Below, in pieces: positions 30,177 through 39,035 of a stretch of DNA of 64,000 bases (positions are counted from its first letter, which is position 1; each line of letters begins with the position of its first letter). This stretch comes from Myroides odoratimimus (lineage in GTDB: Bacteria; Bacteroidota; Bacteroidia; Flavobacteriales; Flavobacteriaceae). The position numbers were made by a program, and so were the translations under genes. The DNA lies in the NCBI RefSeq assembly GCF_001485415.1, contig NZ_BCMQ01000018.1:1-64000 (forward strand), given 5' to 3'. The notes beneath the pieces were generated by a model that had not been told where the DNA came from, did not search any database, and worked only from the letters and a program-made list of their open reading frames with translations.

Positions 30177-31079
30177 TTATGTTTTTATCTTAGTAGGTAG
30201 CTGACCATAGTATTTCTTAAATGCTGTGGAGAAGTGGTGACTGTGTTTATAACCTACATACTCTGCTATCTCGTAGATATTATACTCTCTACTTTTTATC
30301 ATTTCTAAAGCTTTCTGCATGCGCAGGTCATGGATATACTTAAACGTAGTCGTTCCGAAGAGTGTTTTAAAGCCTTTCTTTAGTTTGGTTTGGTTAATAC
30401 CTACTCTCAACGCTAACTCTTGTATTGTGAAGTCTTTGTTATAATTATCTGTGATATACGATTTGATTTCGTGTAGTGCCTGTTCATCTTTTCGGTGAAG
30501 GCTTAATTCTTTATGGGGTCTATTATAACTCCAATTGTGGTATTGTAATAAATGAGCTTCCTCTACTTTATTATTGATATAGTGTTCTGCAAGTTTTCCT
30601 TGATATGGATTAGAGATAAGCTGTTGTAATACTTGTAATGTATTAAGATTTAAGTCAAAGATGAGTTTAGAAGATTGGCTACCTAATAGCTCTTCTAAGT
30701 ATTCTTTTTCTTCTTCAAATAAGTTGGTGACAAAGGTTTTGTTTACTGCTATTTCTAAGAATTCTCCTCTTTTGTCTTTTGCTGTTTTCATAATGTGTTC
30801 ATAAGGAACAGCTTTTTCTTTAAACAATAGAGCCCCTTGCTCATGAATGTTGAGGTTGTCATGGTTTAAGGTTAAGCTACTTCCTTGTATACAGCTACAT
30901 GTAAGAATAGATTCTTTAGTAGGAAGTACAGTGTGATAGAAGTCTTCTTCGGCAGTGTATACTCCGTGTTTAATACTCGCTATAGCAGTATGGATTACTG
31001 TAATATCCATAGTATATGTAGCTCCTACTATATGATGATTATCTACGATTAGGTTTCCCTGATTATTTCCTTGTAACAT
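30177..31079 (-). CDS. AraC-family transcriptional regulator
   Basis: A 300-residue regulator with a non-conserved N-terminal sensing domain and a C-terminal AraC/XylS DNA-binding domain (about 200-300). Both helix-turn-helix motifs are visible: FTIQELALRVGINQTKLKKGFKTLFG and NIYEIAEYVGYKHSHHFSTAFKKYYGQLP. It is divergent from the MFS exporter gene across 204 bases, so it is the likely regulator of that gene. A TATTTTTG element (minus strand, 31109-31102) lies 22 bases before its start. Confidence 0.88.
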   Translation of the reverse strand: MLQGNNQGNLIVDNHHIVGATYTMDITVIHTAIASIKHGVYTAEEDFYHTVLPTKESILTCSCIQGSSLTLNHDNLNIHEQGALLFKEKAVPYEHIMKTAKDKRGEFLEIAVNKTFVTNLFEEEKEYLEELLGSQSSKLIFDLNLNTLQVLQQLISNPYQGKLAEHYINNKVEEAHLLQYHNWSYNRPHKELSLHRKDEQALHEIKSYITDNYNKDFTIQELALRVGINQTKLKKGFKTLFGTTTFKYIHDLRMQKALEMIKSREYNIYEIAEYVGYKHSHHFSTAFKKYYGQLPTKIKT

Positions 31080-31283
31080 AGCTTATGTTTCTTATCATCT
31101 GCAAAAATAAGTTTTTATATTGGTTTTAAATAAGTTGTTAGTGAAATGATTTGTAGTTAGTTATGATACTTCTTCTCACGTTGTTTTGTGACCTTATAGC
31201 GTTATCAAGTAAGTATAATTCTTTAAGAATTTTGTAAGGTAATAATAGCTTAGTTGAGGTAGATCTTAGACTAAGTTTTTAAA

Positions 31284-32666
31284 ATGTGTTTTATGATTTT
31301 TAAAGACAAATGGTTTATACTATTTATATTATTAGTAGCCACTATACTTTCACCTTTAGATTTTTATATTGTCAATTTAGCATTGCCTTCTATACAACAC
31401 TCTCTTCAATCGAGTAGTAGTGAATTGCAGATGATTGTATCTTTCTATACTTGTGCTTATGCTGTGTTTCAGATATCAGGTGGGAGATTTGGAGATATCT
31501 ATGGGCGCAAGAGAATATTCATTATTGGGTTAATAGGTTTTATTAGTTCTTCTGTACTCTGTGGCCTCTCTCAGTCACCTGTGATGATGATTATTGGTAG
31601 AGTATTACAAGGAGTGTCTGGAGCTATAATGATACCACAAGTTTTAGCTATTCTTCATACGCTTTTTGATGAAAGAGAAAAGCGTTTAGTAATGGCTTTG
31701 TATAGTTTTACTTTTGGGATAGCCGCTGCATTAGGACAATATCTTGGGGCAGTATTGATAGAGTGGAATGTGTTTAACTTAGGATGGCGTGTGATATTCT
31801 TAGTTAATCTGCCTGTGGGGCTATTTGCGTTGGTCATGGCAATTATAGCCTTGCCTAAACAAGAGTTTAAGTCAATAGAGAAAGTCGATTATGGAGGGAC
31901 TGCTTTGTTAAGTTTAGGATTAATGAGCTTTATCTATCCTTTGACTACTATAGTGGAGAGGGGAATAGATATACAGACTATAGTATTCTTAGTTGCTTCA
32001 GTAGTATTTTTGTATTTGTTTGTCAAGGTTCAGTATAAGCGTAAACAAGAAGAAAAGAGCATTTTAGTAGACTTTGCTATCTTTAAGTTTAAGAATTTAA
32101 AACTAGGAGTAATTACAAGCTTTCTATACTATGCAAGTGGAGTGTTTTATTTAGTATTAGGTATTTATTTACAAGAAGAATTACACTGGACAAGTATGGA
32201 GGCAGGTAAGGCTATTATTCCTTTCGGCATAGGTTTTATTATAATGTCGTTGAGCTCTTCTTTAATAAGTAAGTATTTTAAGCAGACTATTCTTTCTTTA
32301 GGATTAGTTGTGTATGGAATAGGTTTCTTATTATTACTATATACTTTGTATAGTTTTGAGCCCTTTTTGTTTAAGGTTGATTTATTTGTAATTGGATGTG
32401 GTATGGGATTGACATTAGCATCTGTAGTTCGATTAAGCTTAAGTAATATACCTGTTCAGTTTGCAGGATTAGCTTCAGGAGTTGTCAATTGTGGTTTGCA
32501 GATAGGTTCAGCATTTGGAGTAGCTGCTATTGGAAGTGTGTTTTTTGGCATTGCTCAAACTATAGATTATACTTTAGCGTTTGCAGTAGTGCTGGCTTTA
32601 ATTTGTGTATTGCTATTGATAGCTTTTTTTTTGAGTTTTGGCATTGTTAAAGCTCTAAAAGAGTAA
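31284..32666 (+). CDS. MFS drug exporter, DHA2 (EmrB/QacA) type
   Basis: A 460-residue inner-membrane transporter with about 14 hydrophobic helices. Motif A is seen as GGRFGDIYGRKRIFIIG (about 66-82), and the helix 1 motif LDFYIVNLALPSIQ (LDxTIVNVALP-like) marks the DHA2 group of proton-driven multidrug exporters. It is divergent from the AraC regulator and ends in a strong bidirectional terminator. Substrates are unknown. The start at 31284 is the first ATG; Met4 is an alternative. Confidence 0.88.
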   Translation: MCFMIFKDKWFILFILLVATILSPLDFYIVNLALPSIQHSLQSSSSELQMIVSFYTCAYAVFQISGGRFGDIYGRKRIFIIGLIGFISSSVLCGLSQSPVMMIIGRVLQGVSGAIMIPQVLAILHTLFDEREKRLVMALYSFTFGIAAALGQYLGAVLIEWNVFNLGWRVIFLVNLPVGLFALVMAIIALPKQEFKSIEKVDYGGTALLSLGLMSFIYPLTTIVERGIDIQTIVFLVASVVFLYLFVKVQYKRKQEEKSILVDFAIFKFKNLKLGVITSFLYYASGVFYLVLGIYLQEELHWTSMEAGKAIIPFGIGFIIMSLSSSLISKYFKQTILSLGLVVYGIGFLLLLYTLYSFEPFLFKVDLFVIGCGMGLTLASVVRLSLSNIPVQFAGLASGVVNCGLQIGSAFGVAAIGSVFFGIAQTIDYTLAFAVVLALICVLLLIAFFLSFGIVKALKE

Positions 32667-32709
32667 TAAGAAACGCCCTTGCAAATCATTGCAAGGGCGT
32701 TTCTTATTA
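32664..32709. terminator. bidirectional terminator formed by a perfect 21-bp stem
   Basis: Bases 32664-32684 pair without mismatch with 32689-32709 around ATCA. The outermost three base pairs are the TAA stop of the MFS gene (32664-32666) and the TAA stop of the converging GNAT gene (32707-32709, minus strand). T-rich arms (TTTCTTATT) give both transcripts a U-rich end. Confidence 0.9.
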
Positions 32710-33171
32710 TATCTTATACCTCATTACAGTATGAACAGGCTCGAAATGTTCTTTGAGATATAACTCATAAGCACGTTTGTTTTGTTCTACTACAAGAAGC
32801 TCTATGTAGTCTACTTGTTTATCTTTTGCCCATAGTTTAACAGCATCAATTAATTGCTTCCCAATTCCTGAGCTACGATACTCAGGCTCTACATAGATAT
32901 CAGCAAAGTTGAGGTATCTATGTTGCACAAAGCATTCATAAGGTAAAGTATGCTCTATAAACAAGGCAACCATACCAATTAGTTGTTCATTATCTACAGC
33001 GACTAAGAAGTCCCATTCATCCGATTGTATGGTTTCTTCTAAGAATTCAATAGCAGGTAGGTCAGCTTTAAAGTAATCAGGTTGATATTCTTGCATTACT
33101 ACAAACTGCTTTTGATAAAGCAATTGTAATTGAGGTATATCTTCTAATCTAGCAGGACGTATTTGTATCAT
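32707..33171 (-). CDS. GNAT family N-acetyltransferase (paralogue)
   Basis: A 154-residue GNAT acetyltransferase with the acetyl-CoA loop in YVEPEYRSSGIGKQLIDAV (about 92-110) and the helix QNKRAYELYLKEHFE. It is a diverged paralogue of the gene at 29611. Its start is one base after the stop of the WG/Sel1 gene, so the two are cotranscribed. The substrate is unknown. Confidence 0.88.
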   Translation of the reverse strand: MIQIRPARLEDIPQLQLLYQKQFVVMQEYQPDYFKADLPAIEFLEETIQSDEWDFLVAVDNEQLIGMVALFIEHTLPYECFVQHRYLNFADIYVEPEYRSSGIGKQLIDAVKLWAKDKQVDYIELLVVEQNKRAYELYLKEHFEPVHTVMRYKI

Positions 33172-33172
33172 A

Positions 33173-35770
33173 TTATTTAAACCATTTACTTAAAAAGTTT
33201 TTCAATGTGTTTTTGCTTTTAAGATCTAAAGGAACATCTAAATCGTGTTCTTTAGCTATATCTAAGTAATAAGCCAACTTTTCACTGTTTTTAAACTTCT
33301 CATCATAGGCATAAATATACAACAAATCAGTAGTAGCATATACATAACCTTTTTCCACAGCTTGTTCAAAGTATTCAATGGCTTTAGCCGTATCTTGTTT
33401 AACTTCATAACCAAGGTTATAGAATTTACCCATTAAGAAAGAACCTAAATGATCTTCTTCTTTAAGGTCTTTTTTAATATACTTCAACGCTTTTTTATAC
33501 TCACCAAGAAGGTAATAACAATCAGCAATATAATTAGTCACATAGAAGCCCCATGTTTTGTCTAAAGGAAGAAAGTACTTTAGTGCTTCTTTAAAATCTC
33601 TTTCAACTCCCTCTGCGCCTTCATAGTAAATATAAGCTAAGTTTAACTTAGCTTGACTATTTCCTCTTTCAGCTCCTAATTTATAATATTTTATAGCTTG
33701 TTTACTGTCATAAGCTACTCCTAAGGCTTCAAAATACATATAACCAATGTTTGTAGCAGAATAATGATTACCCAACTCAGAAGCCTTTAAAAATAACTTT
33801 AATGCTTTAGGATAATCAAGATGTTCTTCTTCAGTTAAATATTTGTACCCTAAGTCTTGCAAGAGATCATCATTGTTTAATTCTTCTGCAAAGCTCAGTA
33901 ATTGTTCATACAACTCTGTAAAGTCATTTTCTAAGTAATAATCTTTAATCTTAGTAATATAAAAAGGTTCTAAATCTTTATAATCCCTTAGTGTAAATTG
34001 TTTTGACTGTACTGTAAAAGAAGGTTTAAACAAACCTACTTCACCTTCCTGATTGTAATGCATTCGAGTAGCTAATGCTATTAATTGGGTATTAGATAAT
34101 AGTTGCAAACTATTGTCATGCCAAGTATATACACCATTGTCTTTGTAAATAATAACAGGGTAGGTACTTTTGTTTAGAGGGTGTATTGTTATATAACTAC
34201 ATCCTTCTACTAATGGTATTTCTTCTTCTGTTCTTATTAATGACCATTGATTGTTTTTTAATGCATACAAATCATCTGCCACATTTTTTAAGTCTGTACA
34301 AACTTGTAATGGAGTAGTCCATACCCGTCTGTTACAATCATAAATACCTTTTTTCTTGCCTGAACTTACATATACTTCGCCTATTCTAAGGTTAATATCC
34401 ATTAAGATATACTTCTCGATACGTCCTTTTATTGGTTCAAATAAGTTTTGTTGTAACTCAAGATCATAGATAGACATTCCTGCATCAGTGATTACTTTAA
34501 TACACTTCTCTGTAAGCCCTTCTGCTGTTTTTACATTATCTAAGACAAGTTCTCCTTGCGCATTAATAATTTTCTTGATTTTTGGGCCATTTATAGAAGG
34601 AACTAATAAGCAATTACCTGTCCCAATATCCGTGATATCACTAAAATCAAAGTTACCTATAAAACTATACTCGTTAGAATACATGATGTTTTTGTTCTTC
34701 TGTTTTCCACAGAAATATTGATAGTAGTATTCGAATGGAGCAGTAGAGGTAAACGATATGCACTCTTCTCCCTTATAATTAAATACAGCGTATAAATCAC
34801 CTTGTAGAACATTGTAATAATCGTCTTTTAGTAGCTCTATTTCATCGTAGATAAAGTCAGTAATATAAGATTGGGTAGTAAGGTTATACAGTGCGTATTT
34901 CTCTTCTTTCTTTAAAGAACAAGTTATTATGGTGTCATAGTTTTCAGGATCATCAGTATTACCTTGCACATAAGTGACACCTGTATCACTTACATAATCC
35001 CAAACAGGCTCTAAGACAATCTTTCCTGTTTTATCTATTAATCCACATTTATCATTTAAAATAATATAAGCTAATCCACTTTCTTCAAACTCCCCAATTC
35101 CATCATAAATAGCAGGTAGAATAATCTCTCCATCAAGCTTTTTTATTCCCCAACGCTCGTTCTCTTCAAAGTGTAAAAAGTCATAGTTTGGTTGAAAAGC
35201 AACTTCTAACCAATCCCATCCATAGTTAGCATTATCATTATTAAGATACTCTTGGAATGTACTAAAAGGAAAGAAGTAACTTGCAATATCAGAGTTGTTG
35301 AATTGTTCTATAGAAGCGTTACTATCTAATAGCTCTTTAAACTCAGCAGCTAATCGCTCTATAGTAGCTAAATATTCTTTAGCTAGAGCTTTATGGCTAC
35401 CTTCACTCATATTATAGACATCAGAACCATCAAGTACAAAGCTATCTCCCTCTAAATTATTGAAGTAATATAGTTGCTTTTGATAAGACTCAAAATAACT
35501 AGGTTGATGTTCTTTAGGAACGAGTATATCTATATTTGATTGTATCCACTGATGAAACTGTTCAAATAAAGGCATGGCTTCTTTCATTCTGAAGTATAGA
35601 AGATAAGAAGGTTTAAGACTGTAATCTTTTAACTCTTTAGACTGTACAGGAATGCAGAATAGGGGAAAGAAGAATAAAGGTATTTCATATTTCCACTCTC
35701 CTACGAAGTGATATTCTACTTCTCCCTGTGATGTTAAGTCTATATTAGTTACGATATGTCTATGTCCCAT
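33173..35770 (-). CDS. WG-repeat and Sel1-repeat protein
   Basis: An 865-residue repeat protein. The middle (about 200-560) carries WG beta repeats, clearest in RWGIKKLDGEIILPAIYDGI and KCGLIDKTGKIVLEPVWDYV. The C-terminal part (about 640-830) carries Sel1/TPR-like repeats such as ALKLFLKASELGNHYSATNIGYMYFEALG and AIKYYKLGAERGNSQAKLNLAYIYYEG. The N-terminus is unassigned. There is no signal peptide or membrane helix. Such proteins are interaction scaffolds; no partner can be named. A good promoter lies at 35790-35818, and the GNAT gene follows on the same transcript. Confidence 0.85.
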   Translation of the reverse strand: MGHRHIVTNIDLTSQGEVEYHFVGEWKYEIPLFFFPLFCIPVQSKELKDYSLKPSYLLYFRMKEAMPLFEQFHQWIQSNIDILVPKEHQPSYFESYQKQLYYFNNLEGDSFVLDGSDVYNMSEGSHKALAKEYLATIERLAAEFKELLDSNASIEQFNNSDIASYFFPFSTFQEYLNNDNANYGWDWLEVAFQPNYDFLHFEENERWGIKKLDGEIILPAIYDGIGEFEESGLAYIILNDKCGLIDKTGKIVLEPVWDYVSDTGVTYVQGNTDDPENYDTIITCSLKKEEKYALYNLTTQSYITDFIYDEIELLKDDYYNVLQGDLYAVFNYKGEECISFTSTAPFEYYYQYFCGKQKNKNIMYSNEYSFIGNFDFSDITDIGTGNCLLVPSINGPKIKKIINAQGELVLDNVKTAEGLTEKCIKVITDAGMSIYDLELQQNLFEPIKGRIEKYILMDINLRIGEVYVSSGKKKGIYDCNRRVWTTPLQVCTDLKNVADDLYALKNNQWSLIRTEEEIPLVEGCSYITIHPLNKSTYPVIIYKDNGVYTWHDNSLQLLSNTQLIALATRMHYNQEGEVGLFKPSFTVQSKQFTLRDYKDLEPFYITKIKDYYLENDFTELYEQLLSFAEELNNDDLLQDLGYKYLTEEEHLDYPKALKLFLKASELGNHYSATNIGYMYFEALGVAYDSKQAIKYYKLGAERGNSQAKLNLAYIYYEGAEGVERDFKEALKYFLPLDKTWGFYVTNYIADCYYLLGEYKKALKYIKKDLKEEDHLGSFLMGKFYNLGYEVKQDTAKAIEYFEQAVEKGYVYATTDLLYIYAYDEKFKNSEKLAYYLDIAKEHDLDVPLDLKSKNTLKNFLSKWFK

Positions 35771-35789
35771 GTTGCTTTATTTTTGTATT

Positions 35790-35818
35790 CAAAAATAGAA
35801 TAAAAAATAGTATTGCAA
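35790..35818 (-). promoter_or_regulatory. promoter of WG/Sel1-GNAT operon
   Basis: On the minus strand TTG (35818-35816), 18 bases, then TATTTTTG (35797-35790), 19 bases before the start codon. This fits the Bacteroidetes consensus. Confidence 0.65.
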
Positions 35819-35839
35819 TGTCACTATTTACCGCTATAT

Positions 35840-35868
35840 AAAACAAAAAAGCACCTTGGATAAGGTGC
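35840..35868 (-). terminator. terminator of rRNA methyltransferase operon
   Basis: AGCACCTT (35849-35856) pairs with AAGGTGCT (35861-35868) around GGAT. The A-rich left flank makes the minus-strand U-tract. Confidence 0.85.
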
Positions 35869-35879
35869 TGTATATATTG

Positions 35880-36677
35880 TTATTTAAAATCTCGTTGGCG
35901 TTTTGCTTCAAACAGTAAGATAGAAGCAGCTACAGATACATTCATGGAGTCTATCACCCCACTCATAGGTATGATGATATTCTTCGTACTAGCATCTCTC
36001 CATTCTTGAGTAAGTCCAGTAGCTTCTGTACCTACTACGAATGCAGTAGCTTCTTTATAATCTATTGTATGATAAGAAGTTGAATCTTGTAATGTGGCAC
36101 AGTAGATATTGATGTTGTGTTTTTTTAGAAAGGCAATAGCATCCGTAGTAGAAGCCATGGCTATCTGATTTGTAAAAACACATCCTACACTAGAACGCAC
36201 TACATTAGGATTATAGATATCACTTTTAGGGTTAGCGATGATGACAGCATCTATATTAGCCGCATCAGCAGTTCTAAGTATGGCACCTATGTTTCCGGGT
36301 TTCTCTGTAGCTTCAGCTACTAAGATTATAGGGTTCTCAGAAAGCTTTAGATCCTCTAGGTCTAATGATTTTGTATGTGCGATAGCTATTACCCCTTCAG
36401 TTGTATCTCTATAAGCTAGTTTCTGATATACATCTTTAGATATTTCTATTAGCTCTGTTTCTCTTGAAATAAAAGGTCGTAGAGAGGTCTCAGACACAAG
36501 GTCAGGATAGAATAAAAGAGTCTTTAATGAATATCCTCCTTTAGTTGCTAATTCTATTTCTCGAAGCCCTTCAATAACAAATGTACCCGATTGTTTCCTA
36601 TTTCTAGATTTTTCTTGAAGTTGAACAATGCTTTTAATCAAGGTGTTTTGTGAGCTTTCTATTTTTTTAATCATCAT
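35880..36677 (-). CDS. SpoU/TrmH-family RNA 2'-O-methyltransferase
   Basis: A 265-residue SPOUT methyltransferase that methylates ribose in rRNA or tRNA using SAM. Motif 1 is EATEKPGNIGAILRTADAA (about 122-140, with the catalytic Asn-Arg). Motif 2 is VVGTEATGL, and motif 3 is IIIPMSGVIDSMNVSVAASILL with the trefoil-knot SAM site. The N-terminal part (1-105) is the SpoU substrate-binding domain. It is the last gene of the long minus-strand run, one base after the DUF58 stop, yet is probably unrelated in function. The exact target nucleotide is unknown. Confidence 0.92.
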   Translation of the reverse strand: MMIKKIESSQNTLIKSIVQLQEKSRNRKQSGTFVIEGLREIELATKGGYSLKTLLFYPDLVSETSLRPFISRETELIEISKDVYQKLAYRDTTEGVIAIAHTKSLDLEDLKLSENPIILVAEATEKPGNIGAILRTADAANIDAVIIANPKSDIYNPNVVRSSVGCVFTNQIAMASTTDAIAFLKKHNINIYCATLQDSTSYHTIDYKEATAFVVGTEATGLTQEWRDASTKNIIIPMSGVIDSMNVSVAASILLFEAKRQRDFK

Positions 36678-36678
36678 A

Positions 36679-38013
36679 TTATAAGGTACCCTTAGCTTTG
36701 ATTTGCAGGTATTTATTAATCGTGTTTATGGATAATTCTTCTGGAGCAGTTAGTATAGATTGAATACCATATTTGGTTAATTCATTTACTATTAAACGCT
36801 TTTCAAAGTTAAATTTTTCTGCAATTACTTTGTCAAAAATATCATCTGTGTTTTTAGCCTTTTTTTCAGTCAGTTTAGTTAACTCTGTATTCTCAAAGAA
36901 AACGACTAATAGAACGTGATTTTTTGCAATAGCTCTTAGGTAAGGTAACTGTCTTTTTAAGCTAGATAAGGATTCAAAATTAGTGTAAAGAATAATCAAG
37001 CTACGATGTGTAATCTTATGTCTAATATGCGCATATAGTTTTCCGAAGTCACTTTCTACAAAGTTAGTATTGACTCTGTATAATTGTTCCATGACTTTTT
37101 GCAATTGACTTATTTTACTTTCAGCAGGGAGTTGGTTTGTGATATTCTCTGAGAAAGTCATTAATCCTACTTTGTCATTTTTCTTAAGAATAACATTAGA
37201 TAAGGCTAGGGTAGAGTTAATCGCATAATCTAGTAAAGATAAACCATTAAAAGGCATCTGCATCACACGCCCTCTATCGATAATATTATAAACAGACTCT
37301 GTATTCTCATCCTGAAATTGGTTGACCATTAATTGACTAGATTTAGCCGTTGCTTTCCAGTTAATATTGCGTATATCATCTCCTAATACATATTCCTTTA
37401 TTTGTTCAAACTCAGTAGTAGTACCAATCTTTCTGATTTTCTTCATTCCAAAAGCGTACTTGTTTTTAGAAAAAGCAATCAAATCATATTTCTTCATCTG
37501 AATGAAAGAAGGGTAGGTAGCTAAGGTATTGTCATCACAAAAAACAAATCTTCTAGATACTAATTTAAGAGGACTAGATATATATACGTTTAACTTTCCG
37601 AAGACATACTCTCCTCTAGTCGTAGGTCTTAAGGTATAGCTAAGAGTTTTTTGTTCCTTAGGAGCCAAGGTTTTAGTGATTTCAAAATCTCTTTTCTGAA
37701 ATTGAAAAGGGATCTCATCTATAATATCGCATTGTACTGTGATATTATATTTATTCTCTATGGAGATATAGATGGTATTATCATCACCATTAGATAGCTT
37801 TTCGGGTAAGATACGCACAGCATCTACTTTATTCTTCTTGTTGAATAACAGGGTGATATCTACCAATATGATAGCAAAAAATAATACAAATAACCCCCAA
37901 ACAACTTTATACAGTATTGGAAATATAAAGGCAAGTACAAATAGAGCTATAATAGTCCCTAAGACCATATACACTCGTTTTTGTAAATAAAGTTGCTTGA
38001 ATAATTTAAACAT
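36679..38013 (-). CDS. DUF58 domain protein
   Basis: A 444-residue protein with two N-terminal membrane helices (about 14-55), a beta domain (about 70-170), and the DUF58 signature GDDIRNINWKATAKSSQLMVNQF (about 210-232). A von Willebrand A-like domain follows. Its MIDAS site, normally DxSxS, reads IIDRGRVMQM here, so metal binding may be lost. DUF58 proteins are partners of MoxR AAA+ ATPases, and the moxR gene lies directly upstream (14-base gap). Role inferred: membrane-bound adaptor of the MoxR chaperone. Confidence 0.88.
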   Translation of the reverse strand: MFKLFKQLYLQKRVYMVLGTIIALFVLAFIFPILYKVVWGLFVLFFAIILVDITLLFNKKNKVDAVRILPEKLSNGDDNTIYISIENKYNITVQCDIIDEIPFQFQKRDFEITKTLAPKEQKTLSYTLRPTTRGEYVFGKLNVYISSPLKLVSRRFVFCDDNTLATYPSFIQMKKYDLIAFSKNKYAFGMKKIRKIGTTTEFEQIKEYVLGDDIRNINWKATAKSSQLMVNQFQDENTESVYNIIDRGRVMQMPFNGLSLLDYAINSTLALSNVILKKNDKVGLMTFSENITNQLPAESKISQLQKVMEQLYRVNTNFVESDFGKLYAHIRHKITHRSLIILYTNFESLSSLKRQLPYLRAIAKNHVLLVVFFENTELTKLTEKKAKNTDDIFDKVIAEKFNFEKRLIVNELTKYGIQSILTAPEELSINTINKYLQIKAKGTL

Positions 38014-38027
38014 AAGTATTGTTTTTA

Positions 38028-39026
38028 TTATCTAGGAATATCTATTGATTCGATGATTTGATTAATAATATCATTGGCTGTCACCCCCTCCATCTCTCTT
38101 TCAGGAGATACTATTATACGGTGCTTTAGTACTGGTATAGCAGCTTCTTTAATATCCTCAGGTGTTACAAAGTCTCTGTTGTTAATAGCAGCGAATCCTT
38201 TTGCGGCATTCAGGATGGCAATAGAGGCACGAGGAGAAGCTCCTAGGTATAACAATGGATTAATACGAGTATCAGCAACAATCTTAGCAATGTATTCAAT
38301 GATCTTCTCTTCAACGATAATTTCTTTGATTAGCTTTTGGAAAGAAATGATCTCATTAGGAGTAACTACTTTATTAATCATCGTAGTTTTCTTTTTATCT
38401 AATAATTCATGTTCTCTTTGAACGATAGCGATTTCTTCTTCTAATGAAGGATAGTCTATATTAATCTTAAATAAGAAACGGTCTAATTGCGCTTCAGGTA
38501 ATCTATAAGTACCTTCTTGTTCAATAGGGTTTTGAGTAGCTATTACTATAAATGGCTCATTCATTTTATAAGAATGTCCATCTATTGTGATTTGGCGTTC
38601 TTCCATTACTTCAAATAGCGCAGCCTGAGTTTTGGCAGGAGCACGGTTTATCTCATCGATTAAGATAAGATTAGAGAATATTGGGCCTTTTTTAAACTCA
38701 AATTCACTTTTTTGCATATTGAAAATTGAGGTACCTAATATATCAGAAGGCATTAAATCTGGTGTAAACTGAATACGGCTAAAGCCCATATCGATAGTCT
38801 GAGCTAATAATTTAGCAGAAAGTGTTTTGGCTACTCCCGGTACACCTTCTAATAGAATATGCCCATTAGCTAATAGAGATACAATGATTTGATCTATCGT
38901 TTTATCTTGACCAACGATTACTTTCTGTATCTCACTTTTGATTCCTTTTACCTTCTCTTGTAACAAACTCAAATCTAGTCTAGATTCGAAATGTAAGTTT
39001 TCTTCTGGGGTTACTGTATTTTCCAT
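38028..39026 (-). CDS. MoxR-family AAA+ ATPase
   Basis: A 332-residue AAA+ ATPase of the MoxR group. Walker A is GVPGVAKT (61-68) and Walker B is ILIDEINRAP (121-130). The sensor 1 region ATQNPIEQEGTYRLPEAQLDRF and the C-terminal lid are complete. MoxR ATPases act as chaperones that activate or mature protein complexes, typically with DUF58/VWA proteins. It sits between the DUF4350 gene (9-base gap) and the DUF58 gene in one operon. Confidence 0.95.
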   Translation of the reverse strand: MENTVTPEENLHFESRLDLSLLQEKVKGIKSEIQKVIVGQDKTIDQIIVSLLANGHILLEGVPGVAKTLSAKLLAQTIDMGFSRIQFTPDLMPSDILGTSIFNMQKSEFEFKKGPIFSNLILIDEINRAPAKTQAALFEVMEERQITIDGHSYKMNEPFIVIATQNPIEQEGTYRLPEAQLDRFLFKINIDYPSLEEEIAIVQREHELLDKKKTTMINKVVTPNEIISFQKLIKEIIVEEKIIEYIAKIVADTRINPLLYLGASPRASIAILNAAKGFAAINNRDFVTPEDIKEAAIPVLKHRIIVSPEREMEGVTANDIINQIIESIDIPR

Positions 39027-39035
39027 AGTATATCT

